Assembly: GCA_034439815.1 (NCBI GenBank)
Contig: JAWXBD010000173.1
Coordinates: 1-64,000, forward strand
DNA length: 64,000 bases
Direction of reading: 5' to 3'
Origin: JAEUIT01 sp034439815
Lineage (GTDB): Bacteria > Planctomycetota > Phycisphaerae > Phycisphaerales > SM1A02
A program made the position numbers and the translations under genes. This document shows positions 8,317-19,380 of this stretch, piece after piece. Numbering within the stretch: the first letter of the stretch is position 1; each line of letters opens with the position of its first letter. The notes beneath the pieces are model-generated. The model worked only from the letters and a program-made list of their open reading frames with translations, was not told the origin of the DNA and made no database searches.

Positions 8317-9576
8317 ATGGCATCCACCACTTCACTGCGACACGTCATCGTCGTCGGCGCCGGCGTCATCGGTTTGTCGACCGCCTGGTTCCTGCTGAAG
8401 CGCGGACTTCGCGTCACTGTGCTCGAACGTGAACCGCTTGGCGACAGCGCGAGCTGCGGCAACGCCGGACTGCTTTCGATCGGCCACTATCCGCTCACGC
8501 GCCCGGGCGTGTCATGGCGCGGACTCCGCTGGATGTTTGATCCGACCAGCCCGCTGTACATCAAGCCCCGTGCAGACGCCGCGCTCCTTTCGTGGATGTG
8601 GCACTTCCACTGGCACTGCAATCGACGGCATCTCGACCGCTGCATGCCGGTGCTCTGCGACATGGGCTTCAAGTCCCTTGCGATCTGGGAACAGATGATC
8701 CGCGAGGAATCGATTGAGTGCGATTACGCGCGCGACGGCTGGCTCGACGTCGTGATGCAGCCGGAGAACATGGACGCAGCGGAAGCCGAAGCAAAGGCAC
8801 TCGTTCCGTATGGCTATTCGTATCAGCGTCTGACCGGCGACGAACTCCGCGCCCGCGACCCGATCTTTCGCGACGAGATCGCCGGCGCGATTCACTATCT
8901 CGACTCGGCACACGCGCACCCTGGAGACTTTCTCATGGGTCTCGCGCGTGCATGCGCCACACGCGGGGCGAACGTGCGCACCGATGCGATCGTCACTGGA
9001 TTCCTGCGCAGCGCGCACGGGCGCGTCGCCGGCGTCAAGCTGCGCGACGGGTCGATGGTCGAGAGTGACGCAGTCGTACTCGCCGCCGGCATCTGGAACA
9101 GCGATCTCGCGCGGTCGCTCGGGCTGCATGTGCCGATGGTCGGAGCACGCGGCTATCACATGCAGTTCCGTCATGTGCCGACGATGCCGTCGACGGGCAT
9201 GGTGCTGCACGAAACGTTCATCGCCGTCACGCCGATGCGCAACGAACTGCGCATCGCGGGAACGCTGGAGATCGATCGACTTGGCCAGCCGTGGCGTCGC
9301 GAACGGCTCGGCATGCTGACGAAGGGCGCGGAGCGCTATCTGCACGGCCTCGACCAGGCGAAGCCGGTCGCTGAATGGGCCGGCTATCGACCGTGCGCCC
9401 GCGACGGCATGCCGGTGCTCGGCTTTGCGCCGAAGGTCGGGGGCGTGTTGATCGCCGGTGCCCACGCGATGATGGGCATGACGCTCGGTCCGGTGACCGG
9501 TGAAGCGGCGGCAGCGATGCTGTGCGGCGAGAAGCCGTCGTTTGACGTGTCCATGCTGCGGGCCGATCGATTTTGA
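8317..9576 (+). CDS. DadA-like FAD-dependent amino acid dehydrogenase/oxidase
   Basis: A 419-residue DAO-family flavoprotein. The N terminus carries the FAD dinucleotide-binding motif VVGAGVIGLSTAW (about 11-23) and a CGNAGL segment typical of D-amino acid dehydrogenases. The C terminus has the second FAD-contact region (HAMMGMTLGPVTG). Family members deaminate D-amino acids, glycine or proline-type substrates and pass electrons to the respiratory chain. The annotation as D-amino acid dehydrogenase is likely but the substrate is not proven. It stands alone on the plus strand, with a small zinc-ribbon gene 53 bases downstream that could be co-transcribed. Confidence 0.83.
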   Translation: MASTTSLRHVIVVGAGVIGLSTAWFLLKRGLRVTVLEREPLGDSASCGNAGLLSIGHYPLTRPGVSWRGLRWMFDPTSPLYIKPRADAALLSWMWHFHWHCNRRHLDRCMPVLCDMGFKSLAIWEQMIREESIECDYARDGWLDVVMQPENMDAAEAEAKALVPYGYSYQRLTGDELRARDPIFRDEIAGAIHYLDSAHAHPGDFLMGLARACATRGANVRTDAIVTGFLRSAHGRVAGVKLRDGSMVESDAVVLAAGIWNSDLARSLGLHVPMVGARGYHMQFRHVPTMPSTGMVLHETFIAVTPMRNELRIAGTLEIDRLGQPWRRERLGMLTKGAERYLHGLDQAKPVAEWAGYRPCARDGMPVLGFAPKVGGVLIAGAHAMMGMTLGPVTGEAAAAMLCGEKPSFDVSMLRADRF

Positions 9577-9629
9577 CATGGTGACCGCGTTACGCTGCGA
9601 CAACTGCGCTGCAGGAGGAGGGTACTCGC

Positions 9630-9986
9630 ATGGGACTGCTCGACTTCATTTGGAATATCCGGCAGGACGCGCGGCTGAGGGATGTCGAGGCCGACCGCCG
9701 CCTGAATCCGCGGCCCGGTGTTTCGGAATCACCGCACTCAACCGAGCGCATGACGCTCGTGATGCAGGCCATGTGGGAACTCCTTTCGGAACGCGTCGGC
9801 GTGACGGAGGTGGATCTGCTCCGCAAGCTGGAAGAGATCGATCTGCGCGATGGCACCGCCGATGGCCGGCATGGAGCGCGGACGATCGCATGTCCCGCGT
9901 GCAACCGCCCGAACCGTTCGGAGCGCACACACTGTGTGTACTGCGACGCGACGCTTCCCATGCGCAGCGCGTTCGACAAGCTCTGA
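9630..9986 (+). CDS. Small zinc-ribbon protein
   Basis: A 118-residue protein with a helical N-terminal two-thirds and a C-terminal zinc ribbon formed by C88, C91, C102 and C105 (CPAC and CVYC). A strong ribosome binding site (AGGAGG, about 9612-9617) precedes ATG 9630. The heptad-like segment TLVMQAMWELLSE suggests a helix that may mediate dimer or partner contacts. No function is known to me. It ends five bases before the convergent kinase gene. Confidence 0.75.
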   Translation: MGLLDFIWNIRQDARLRDVEADRRLNPRPGVSESPHSTERMTLVMQAMWELLSERVGVTEVDLLRKLEEIDLRDGTADGRHGARTIACPACNRPNRSERTHCVYCDATLPMRSAFDKL

Positions 9987-9991
9987 CGCGC

Positions 9992-10903
9992 TCACTCCCA
10001 GAGCATTGCTGCGCCGAACACGCCGCTTGAATCACCGTGCTCGGCGCGCACGATCGGCGTCGTCCACACATCGGTGAACGAGTAGCGCGTCACGAGCGGC
10101 GGCAGCGCTTCGTACAGCGCGTCGATGTTGCTCACGCCGCCACCGAGCACGATGCAGTCCGGATCTAGCAGGTTCACCACGTCCGCGAGCGATAACGCCA
10201 GACGCTCGATGAGCCGGCTGATCGTTGCGTGACACGCAAGGTCCGTTCCGTTGGCGGAGCGCCGCGCGATCTCGGCGAGGGCAAGTGTTTCGCCCGTGAT
10301 GCAGTCATGCTCGCGTTCGATCGCGGGACCGGACATGAACTGCTCCCGGCATCCCGCGAGTCCGCAATAGCACGGCCGGGCATCGCGCTCGCTGCGATCC
10401 GTTCCCGGCTGCGGCGAATGGCCCCACTCGCCTGCAACACCGTTGCGGCCATGGCGTGCCTTCTGATCGATCACAACGCCGCCGCCGACTCCTGTGCCGA
10501 GAATCACGCCAAACACGACTGCTGCGCCGCGCCCCGCGCCGATGACCGCTTCGGACAGGGCGAAGCAGTTCGCATCATTCGTCATGCGGATCGTGCGGCC
10601 CAGCCGCAAGGCAAGATCGCGCTCGAGCGGCTTGCCGTTGAGGCACGTCGAGTTCGAGTTGCGATGCAGGGAGGAAGCCGGCGACGTGGATCCCGGTGTG
10701 CCGATGCCGACCACGCCGCGCGCGCCGCAGTCGCGTTCGATTTGCTCGACTATTGCGCCGATCGCCTCGACCGTGCCGCAATAGTCGCCTTGCGGCGTCG
10801 GCACCCGCGCACGCCAGCGCACGGCGCCTTCCCGGCTGAGCCCCAGCCCTTCGATCTTGCTGCCGCCGAGATCGATGCCGATACGCAGCTCTGCCTTCGT
10901 CAT
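9992..10903 (-). CDS. ROK-family sugar kinase (glucokinase/fructokinase type)
   Basis: A 303-residue ROK kinase. Visible features are the N-terminal phosphate loop GIDLGGSKIEG (9-19), the catalytic aspartate D110 in TNDANCFAL, the glycine-rich ATP site ILGTGVGGG (134-142), and the zinc site made by H162 with CYCGLAGC (C178, C180, C185). Family members phosphorylate glucose, fructose or N-acetylhexosamines with ATP; the exact sugar is uncertain. ATG 10903 overlaps the stop of hutF (ATGA), so the kinase is translationally coupled to it. Upstream in-frame sequence belongs to the hutF gene and is not part of this protein. Confidence 0.88.
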   Translation of the reverse strand: MTKAELRIGIDLGGSKIEGLGLSREGAVRWRARVPTPQGDYCGTVEAIGAIVEQIERDCGARGVVGIGTPGSTSPASSLHRNSNSTCLNGKPLERDLALRLGRTIRMTNDANCFALSEAVIGAGRGAAVVFGVILGTGVGGGVVIDQKARHGRNGVAGEWGHSPQPGTDRSERDARPCYCGLAGCREQFMSGPAIEREHDCITGETLALAEIARRSANGTDLACHATISRLIERLALSLADVVNLLDPDCIVLGGGVSNIDALYEALPPLVTRYSFTDVWTTPIVRAEHGDSSGVFGAAMLWE

Positions 10904-12219
10904 CGACGAATCCGCCACTTGCCCCCGACGCACGTCCCGCACACCGCGCTCGTGCCGACGCCGAAGATCAGATGCGATGCAAACGACTCCGGCGTCCATC
11001 CCAGCATCGTCACATGATTCAGGTCGACGATCGCCAGATCGGCAAGCATGCCCGGCTGGATGGATCCCGCGTTCAATCCGAGCGACCGGGCGCCGTTGCG
11101 CGTTCCGATCGCGAGCAGTTCTGCGCCGGTGTCGCCATCGCTGCCGACAACGAGGCCGCGCGACTCGTACCGCAGCCGCTGTACGTATTCGATCCAGCGC
11201 AGCTCTTCGGTCGGCGCGATCCGGCTGTTCAGATCGGTGCCGAAGGCGATCGCGCCTCCCGCGCTGCGGAGTGCCCGGACGTCGCAGATGCCGTCGCCGA
11301 GATTGCCTTCGGTCAACGGACAGAGACACACCGTCGCGCCGGTCTTCGCCAGCGCCGTCAGATCGTCCGCGCTCGTGTGCGTGCAATGCACGGCCGTGAA
11401 ACGCTGATCCATCGCGAGCCGCTCCAACAGCAGCTCCGTCGGCCGCTTGCCATGTGCACTCTGGCAGTCCGTGATCTCCTGCTGCACTTCCTCGACATGC
11501 ATGTGAAAGACCGCGGCCCGCCGCACACTCTCGCGATGGAGCCGTTCAATCGTGTCGATTGGTACGGCGCGAACGCTGTGCGCCGTCGCGCCGACCGTTT
11601 GCGTGGAGTCGCGGCAGGCTGCGGCCAGCGCGTCAAAACGGTTCCAGTACTCCTGCTCGTCGGTCGTGCGAAATCGGAGCTGCCCGCCGGCCAGCGGCTT
11701 TCCGAACCCGCCGTCCATGTAGCAGGTGTGCAGCAGAACGATGCGGATCCCGACATCGTGCGCGGCACTGAGGACGCTGGCATCGAATGCGTATTGCAGC
11801 GTGTCGCCTTCCGACGACGCGTGCCGCAGATAGTGAAACTCGCCGACCGACGTGATTCCCGACGACAGCATCTCGGCGAAACACTGCCGTGACAGCTCGT
11901 AGCACTGCTCGGGTGTCATCGACGCTACGAGCTGATACATCGAGTCGCGCCACGAGAAGAACCCCGTGCCAGTGCCGCTTTGCCCCCGAAATCGCTCGGT
12001 CAGGCCGCGAAGCCCGCGCTGAAATGCGTGCGAGTGGGCGCTGACAAAGCCTGGAATGAGCGCCTTTCCCGGGAGTCGCAACGTCGACGGGCTGCTTGGC
12101 GGCATCACGGAGGTCACGCGCCCGTCACCGCCGATGCCGACGGCGCGACCGCGCTCGAGGCGCCCCCCGGTCCACACCCAATCGGCATGCACGAGTTGCT
12201 GCGGACGGGAATCACTCAT
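10900..12219 (-). CDS. hutF: Formimidoylglutamate deiminase
   Basis: A 439-residue amidohydrolase-superfamily enzyme. It carries the metal-binding HSHAFQRGLRG (H62 and H64) that marks the HutF group, followed by FFSWRDSMYQL, the later histidines in VHCTHTS, and the aspartate in FGTDLNS. HutF hydrolyses N-formimino-L-glutamate to N-formyl-L-glutamate and ammonia, a late step of the histidine degradation route that ends through HutG. No other hut gene is in the window. The start at 12219 opens the coding sequence just after a 93-base divergent promoter region shared with the S9 peptidase. The downstream ROK kinase gene overlaps it by four bases. Confidence 0.88.
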   Translation of the reverse strand: MSDSRPQQLVHADWVWTGGRLERGRAVGIGGDGRVTSVMPPSSPSTLRLPGKALIPGFVSAHSHAFQRGLRGLTERFRGQSGTGTGFFSWRDSMYQLVASMTPEQCYELSRQCFAEMLSSGITSVGEFHYLRHASSEGDTLQYAFDASVLSAAHDVGIRIVLLHTCYMDGGFGKPLAGGQLRFRTTDEQEYWNRFDALAAACRDSTQTVGATAHSVRAVPIDTIERLHRESVRRAAVFHMHVEEVQQEITDCQSAHGKRPTELLLERLAMDQRFTAVHCTHTSADDLTALAKTGATVCLCPLTEGNLGDGICDVRALRSAGGAIAFGTDLNSRIAPTEELRWIEYVQRLRYESRGLVVGSDGDTGAELLAIGTRNGARSLGLNAGSIQPGMLADLAIVDLNHVTMLGWTPESFASHLIFGVGTSAVCGTCVGGKWRIRR

Positions 12220-12312
12220 GCGGGCGATGGTAGCATCGCCGAAGGCACTGTTGGGCCCCTTTCGAAGCCCAAGGCCGCGCGGCCGCGCACTCCCCGCCAT
12301 CAGATCAACCAC

Positions 12313-14490
<2,178 letters not shown>

Positions 14491-14524
14491 GCGCATCCGA
14501 CGCTTGCCTTACACTCCAACTCCA

Positions 14525-15148
14525 ATGCAGAAACCTGATCCCCCAAAAGCGCTCCAAGATGCCCTCACCGATCCGAAGTCGCTGGCAGCAATGCAGCATG
14601 TGCGGGCGATCCTTGAGTACATCGGTGAGGACCCAGACCGTGAAGGGCTGATCGATACGCCGAAGCGCGTGGTGAAGGCGTGGCAGGAGCACTTTTACGG
14701 ATATCACGAAGATCCGCTCGCGCCGCTCGCTCGGACATTCACCGAAATCGAAGACTACGACGAGCTCGTGCTGCTGCAGGACATCGAAGTGCACAGCCAC
14801 TGTGAGCATCACATGGTGCCGTTCGTCGGCAAGGCCCATGTCGGCTACATCCCCAACGGCAAGGTGACAGGACTCTCAAAGCTCGCGCGCGTCGTGGAAA
14901 TCTATTCAAAGCGGCTGCAGGTCCAGGAAAAGCTGACCGCGCAGATCGCGGGCGCCATCTGGAAGGCGCTGGAGCCTCACGGCGTTGCTGTCGTGATTCA
15001 GGCGCGCCACTTCTGCATGTGTTACCGGGGTGTGCGCCAGCCCAGCGCCGTCACGACCACCAGCAAACTGCACGGGATCTTCTTGACGAATCCGGCCGCG
15101 CGGGCCGAGTTTTTCACGTTGCTCAAGATGCGGCCGGGCGGAAACTGA
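14525..15148 (+). CDS. folE: GTP cyclohydrolase I
   Basis: A 207-residue GTP cyclohydrolase I, normal length. The zinc site is present as C93 and H96 in HCEHHMVPFVGKAHVGYIP and C164 in HFCMCYRGV, and the substrate-binding segment SAVTTTSKLHG follows. The enzyme converts GTP to 7,8-dihydroneopterin triphosphate, the first step of folate and pterin synthesis. The start at ATG 14525 is 34 bases after the S9 peptidase gene. Its last 26 bases overlap the end of the convergent metallopeptidase gene, so any transcription terminator must lie inside a coding region. Confidence 0.93.
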   Translation: MQKPDPPKALQDALTDPKSLAAMQHVRAILEYIGEDPDREGLIDTPKRVVKAWQEHFYGYHEDPLAPLARTFTEIEDYDELVLLQDIEVHSHCEHHMVPFVGKAHVGYIPNGKVTGLSKLARVVEIYSKRLQVQEKLTAQIAGAIWKALEPHGVAVVIQARHFCMCYRGVRQPSAVTTTSKLHGIFLTNPAARAEFFTLLKMRPGGN

Positions 15149-16916
15149 TGCGCCGGCACCGATGGCGCACTGGGCCGCTGTGCCCGGCCAGAAACTCCAG
15201 CTGCTCATTCATGCGCGCCGGCTGCAGCGCCCGCTTTCCGATCGTGTAACGAATCTCGCCTTCGGCGCCGAGGATGATCGTGACGCCGCCGTACAGCGTC
15301 ACTGCCGTCTTCCGCCCGGGGCGCCTCACCTCGACGGACTGCACGACTTCTGCAACGAGATCGAACGCGACAGTCCCCTGCGGACCGACGCGGCGCAGGC
15401 TGCGGATCGACTCGATCGTCGGACGATCGACGAGATGCCCTTCCTTCGAGCGACCCGGCTTCTCGAGTCCGAACGCCGCGAGCCGTCCGTCGCTGATGTA
15501 CGCACCAAGTACTTCACCCTGTCGAATCAGTTCCGCTTCGCCCGCCGGTCGCCCGGGCTCGCCATTGAACCGCAAATCCCCGAACGAAAGTCCGCGGATC
15601 ATGCGCTCAGGCAGTCGAAACGGCCGCCAGAGCAGCGCCTCTTCCGAGAGCGTCGGCACGTGCCGCGGGTAGATCGCGCGGCGCCGAAACGCCGCGATAA
15701 TGGACTCGCGATAACCCCACGGATCGTCAGGAACGAGATCGTGGTCCGCGGTGATGAGCGCCCGCACGTATTCGCCAAGCTCGATGTTCACCGGCGGGCA
15801 ATAGTCAATCGCACGGATGCAGATATTCAGGAACTGCGTGGCGACGCGCGCCGCCTCATCGGTCACGAGCTCGATGAGCTCATGCGGCAACTGTCCTTCG
15901 GGGTACACGCCGGTCCCGCCCGAACCGAGCCGCATGAACGACTGCACGCGCCGCTGCACGATGCGCGTAAACGCTTCGAAGACCGAGCCAAGCAGCAGCT
16001 CGCCGAGATCATGCGCGTCGAGTGCTTTGCTGTACTGCTTGATCGGAGTGTCGCTGTCCCCCGCTGCCTCGACCGCGTGGCGGAGCGCGTTGCCTGCGCC
16101 GACCGCGGTTCCGAACTGCGCCGCCACGCGCGAGAGTACGGATTCGCGCGACAGATCACCGCGCACGCCGGCGACCGCCTCACGCAGAACTCCTCGATGC
16201 GTGAGTCGGTGAAAAATGGCGACGACGTCGGAGAATCCTTCGTGAAACCCGTCGACATCCTTGCTGGTCGACAGCGCGAAGCCGGGTCGCATGCCGTCGA
16301 GAAACGCGTGCGACAGTTCGTGCGCGACCACGTCGTGCGAAAGGCACGTGAAGATCCACTCGCGCGCGTGCTGCCGTGAACCGTCGCTCCCCGCTGACTG
16401 GAAATATCCGAACGCGACCTCGCCGTTCTCACGGTCGTAATACGCATTGTCCTCGTTGAACGCATGCGGACGCAGCCGCAGCGTCTTGCCTGGAAATCCC
16501 CACGAAGGATCACGACCGAGTGCGGTCTGAAACGTCGCGTACAACCGCGCTGCCACCGCGTACACCATCTGCTGATGTGACTTGGGCTCGGTGGACGACG
16601 GCGCAACACCCGACTGGATCAGCAGGTTTCTCGCCTCAAGATCCACCGGCGCGTAGGTGCGCTGTGCCGAGTCGTCACGGTCGACGACTTCGATAACCGC
16701 GCCGATCGGTCCGGGCAACAGCGGCTCAAATGGAACGTGCGCCTCCGTCACGCAGCCTTCAAAGCGTGACACCGCCGGATCGACGGCGAAGATGCGCAAC
16801 CGACGAAACGGAGGATCATCCGCAGCGCGTCGATACGGTCGAATGTCGGCGGGCCACGTCAGTCGCGCGCCGAGCCGGAATCCTCTCGACGCAGCGGGCT
16901 TCACGGAGTGCTTCAT
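15123..16916 (-). CDS. Gluzincin-type (thermolysin-like) metallopeptidase
   Basis: A 597-residue protein with a zinc-peptidase signature: H199-E200-x-x-H203 in DVVAHELSHAFLDG and a probable third ligand E226 in DGFHEGFSDVV, the spacing of gluzincins. The preceding segment NEDNAYYDRENGEVAFGYF is like the edge strand of M4-type active sites. There is no signal peptide and no obvious pro-region, so it may act in the cytoplasm or need a dedicated release route. ATG 16916 lies 13 bases after the stop of the caspase gene, so the two are almost certainly one transcription unit. The last 170 residues are beta-rich and unassigned. Confidence 0.85.
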   Translation of the reverse strand: MKHSVKPAASRGFRLGARLTWPADIRPYRRAADDPPFRRLRIFAVDPAVSRFEGCVTEAHVPFEPLLPGPIGAVIEVVDRDDSAQRTYAPVDLEARNLLIQSGVAPSSTEPKSHQQMVYAVAARLYATFQTALGRDPSWGFPGKTLRLRPHAFNEDNAYYDRENGEVAFGYFQSAGSDGSRQHAREWIFTCLSHDVVAHELSHAFLDGMRPGFALSTSKDVDGFHEGFSDVVAIFHRLTHRGVLREAVAGVRGDLSRESVLSRVAAQFGTAVGAGNALRHAVEAAGDSDTPIKQYSKALDAHDLGELLLGSVFEAFTRIVQRRVQSFMRLGSGGTGVYPEGQLPHELIELVTDEAARVATQFLNICIRAIDYCPPVNIELGEYVRALITADHDLVPDDPWGYRESIIAAFRRRAIYPRHVPTLSEEALLWRPFRLPERMIRGLSFGDLRFNGEPGRPAGEAELIRQGEVLGAYISDGRLAAFGLEKPGRSKEGHLVDRPTIESIRSLRRVGPQGTVAFDLVAEVVQSVEVRRPGRKTAVTLYGGVTIILGAEGEIRYTIGKRALQPARMNEQLEFLAGHSGPVRHRCRRISFRPAAS

Positions 16917-16929
16917 GGCGAACTTGGTC

Positions 16930-19329
16930 CTATCGCAGGCGTCGAGCAATCGCTTCCAACGATCGAGCGATCGCAGCTCGATCGCCAGCACCAAGACTGC
17001 TGGATGTCCGTCCAAGAGAAGTGCGGCCGTCGCGCGTCGGAGCGAGCAGCGGCAGGGATCGCCGTTCGTCTCCGCAGTGCAGCTCAGGAAGCTGCCGCGC
17101 CATCGTACCGAACGCGCTGCGCACTGACTCCAATAGTCCTTCGTTGGTGATCGCCCCGTTTCCAAGTTCGGCTGTGCTCTTCTGAAGGATCCTGGTGGCG
17201 ATGCGTGTGAAATCGCCGTGGCCGTTGGACTCCCAGGCGCTCTCGGACGAGCGGCACGCCGAGAAGAAAACTTCGCTTGCAGCATGCACACCCCGCGCAT
17301 TGCGCGACGCGCTCATGCCGCGGGCTGCCGCCGCGAGCTGCGCACGAAATGCAACGTGACGGCTGGTGAGCACCTCGTTCACGGGAAGGAACCGGCGACG
17401 CTGGTCGGTGCAGTCCGCAGGCGCAGCGTCGATGCCCAGCGGCGCCGCGAAGATGCGGTTCATCGTGCCGGAGTGGCAACAGTCGAAAATGCACGTGATG
17501 TTGACGCCGCGCGGCGCAGCGCGAAACACCTCAGCGAGATCGTCGTCGATGACAAACGCGCCGGCCTCGTAGTCGAACGGCACCATCGCTTCGTCAAAGC
17601 CCGGCGTGTCGCCGTCGGCCTCGTCACCATCCACATCGCGGATGCGCGTTCCGTGACCGGCGTACTGCATCACGACTACATCGCCGGCGGTCGCCGAACG
17701 CAGAATTCCGCGCATCGCGGCCAGGATTCCTTCGCGCGTGGCCTCTGCGTCGAGAAGCGGCGCGCGAACGTCAAATCCGAGTTGCGCCAATGTCTCGTGC
17801 CAGAGCCGCGCATCCGCGACGCATCCGGACAACGGACTGGCGCTGTAGCGGTTGATGCCGATACAGAGTGCGAGCCGCTTGCCTCCAGGCGGCGCGTCCT
17901 CTGCTTCGTCATCCTGCGAATCGACAACAGGGTCCACCGTCACGGTCGGTCCGCGATGCGCCGGTACATCAATTCCGCGGCGATCCATTTCTTCGCGCAG
18001 ATCCTGCTCCACATCAAACGTCCGCGCGGCTGCTGGTGCGAATCCGATGATCGACGTCGCATCCGCGCCGAGCACGTGGCGCAGCACACTGTTCATCGTC
18101 GCCGGATCATCGTCGAAGGCACCGTGCGCAGTCGCTTCGGTCACTCCCGGCGCCGTTCCGGAAAACGCGATGTCGCCGGGGGGATTCGTGGCATTCGCGA
18201 GACCGAACAACCGGGCGACGTCGCCATTGCGACGAAGACTTTCTTCGAGCCCGAGAATCTCCGTGCCAGACTCCGCCTCGAGCGATGCGCGAATCAGGTA
18301 CAGCAGCGACTTCTGATAGGGACCACAGTTGTCGGCGCGCTCCAGGTCGCGCGCCATCGTGAACATCTTGACGCGCTTGACCGCAGACCCGACAAGCGGC
18401 GCCACACGGGCGCGGAACTCCTCGACGGTGATCGCCGGCGCCATCAGCGTCAGCGTCTGCGCCGCCGGCAATCCCAGCGACCGCGCAGCCTGCAGCAGGT
18501 GCGCGTGCAAGATCGAACCGGCGCTATGGCCGACGAGATGGAACTCGATGTCACGATCCGAGCGATCGATCTCTTCCTGCAACAGTGTGAGTGCGCGTCG
18601 TCCTCCACCAGCGGCATCGAACGAGCGCTCGGCGCTGCGCTTCATGCCCGACCAGATTGTCGGACCGCCGAACACCCGCGCCAGCGCTTCCAACACGGGA
18701 TCGGTGGTCCAGTCCGCGAGATCGCGCCTGCCGAGGGCGCGGCCCGCACTGCCCGTGATGATCTGACTGATCGTCTCCCAGAATCCGGTCTCCCACACGA
18801 AGTGAATCGGATACACGCCATTGGCCATCCACCACGGCGTCTGGTGCGCGGCAATCGTGAGACCCGACTCTTCGCCGACGAGCCCGCCGTGCGCAAACAG
18901 CACGATCCGCGCGGGTCCGGTTCCCCCCGCTGCCAGCCACGCGCGCAGATGTTCGCGAAAGAGCGCGTCCACGTCTTCTTTCGTCGACGTGAATCGACCG
19001 CCCTGCGAGAAGCGTCCCTGATTCAGATTGATGACGTGTGCCCGCAGCTGTGCGAGCGCCGCTGGATCGAGCCCGTCGGATGCGCGCGGTGCCATCGCTG
19101 CTGGAATGGCGAGGCGCTCGACGCCCGCTACCACTGCAGCGGCTTCGGCGGTCGGAACTGCGGGCAGTTCCGCATCGGGTGCAAACGGTTGCGACACCGG
19201 CGCGTCAGCCGCACGCTTCGCCGCCGTCCGAGCGGCCTTCGATACGGGCGTGTGCGGGGAAGGTGTCGCGGGCGGCATGATGCGCGGCACGCCGGACGGC
19301 GCGGGTTGCTTTCCTTTGCGTTTCGACAT
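16930..19329 (-). CDS. Fusion of alpha/beta-hydrolase and caspase-like (C14) protease
   Basis: A 799-residue two-enzyme protein. After a disordered Ala/Pro-rich N terminus (1-85), residues about 140-330 form an alpha/beta-hydrolase or lipase-like domain with the nucleophile motif GHSAG (S269) in HLVGHSAGSILHAH. Residues about 484-720 form a caspase/metacaspase domain: start RLALCIGINRY, catalytic H559 in YAGHGTRIRDVDGDE, and catalytic C618 in FDCCHSGTMN. Both active sites look intact. The GGA-containing sequence TCAGGAATAC precedes ATG 19329. Caspase-like proteases in bacteria often take part in regulated cell death; combining one with a hydrolase and a downstream metallopeptidase gene suggests a proteolytic cascade, which is inference. 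Confidence 0.88.
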   Translation of the reverse strand: MSKRKGKQPAPSGVPRIMPPATPSPHTPVSKAARTAAKRAADAPVSQPFAPDAELPAVPTAEAAAVVAGVERLAIPAAMAPRASDGLDPAALAQLRAHVINLNQGRFSQGGRFTSTKEDVDALFREHLRAWLAAGGTGPARIVLFAHGGLVGEESGLTIAAHQTPWWMANGVYPIHFVWETGFWETISQIITGSAGRALGRRDLADWTTDPVLEALARVFGGPTIWSGMKRSAERSFDAAGGGRRALTLLQEEIDRSDRDIEFHLVGHSAGSILHAHLLQAARSLGLPAAQTLTLMAPAITVEEFRARVAPLVGSAVKRVKMFTMARDLERADNCGPYQKSLLYLIRASLEAESGTEILGLEESLRRNGDVARLFGLANATNPPGDIAFSGTAPGVTEATAHGAFDDDPATMNSVLRHVLGADATSIIGFAPAAARTFDVEQDLREEMDRRGIDVPAHRGPTVTVDPVVDSQDDEAEDAPPGGKRLALCIGINRYSASPLSGCVADARLWHETLAQLGFDVRAPLLDAEATREGILAAMRGILRSATAGDVVVMQYAGHGTRIRDVDGDEADGDTPGFDEAMVPFDYEAGAFVIDDDLAEVFRAAPRGVNITCIFDCCHSGTMNRIFAAPLGIDAAPADCTDQRRRFLPVNEVLTSRHVAFRAQLAAAARGMSASRNARGVHAASEVFFSACRSSESAWESNGHGDFTRIATRILQKSTAELGNGAITNEGLLESVRSAFGTMARQLPELHCGDERRSLPLLAPTRDGRTSLGRTSSSLGAGDRAAIARSLEAIARRLR

Positions 19330-19380
19330 TGCGTATTCCTGAAGGCGTGTCGTGAGGAGCGAGGCGAGAGAGGGACAGCG

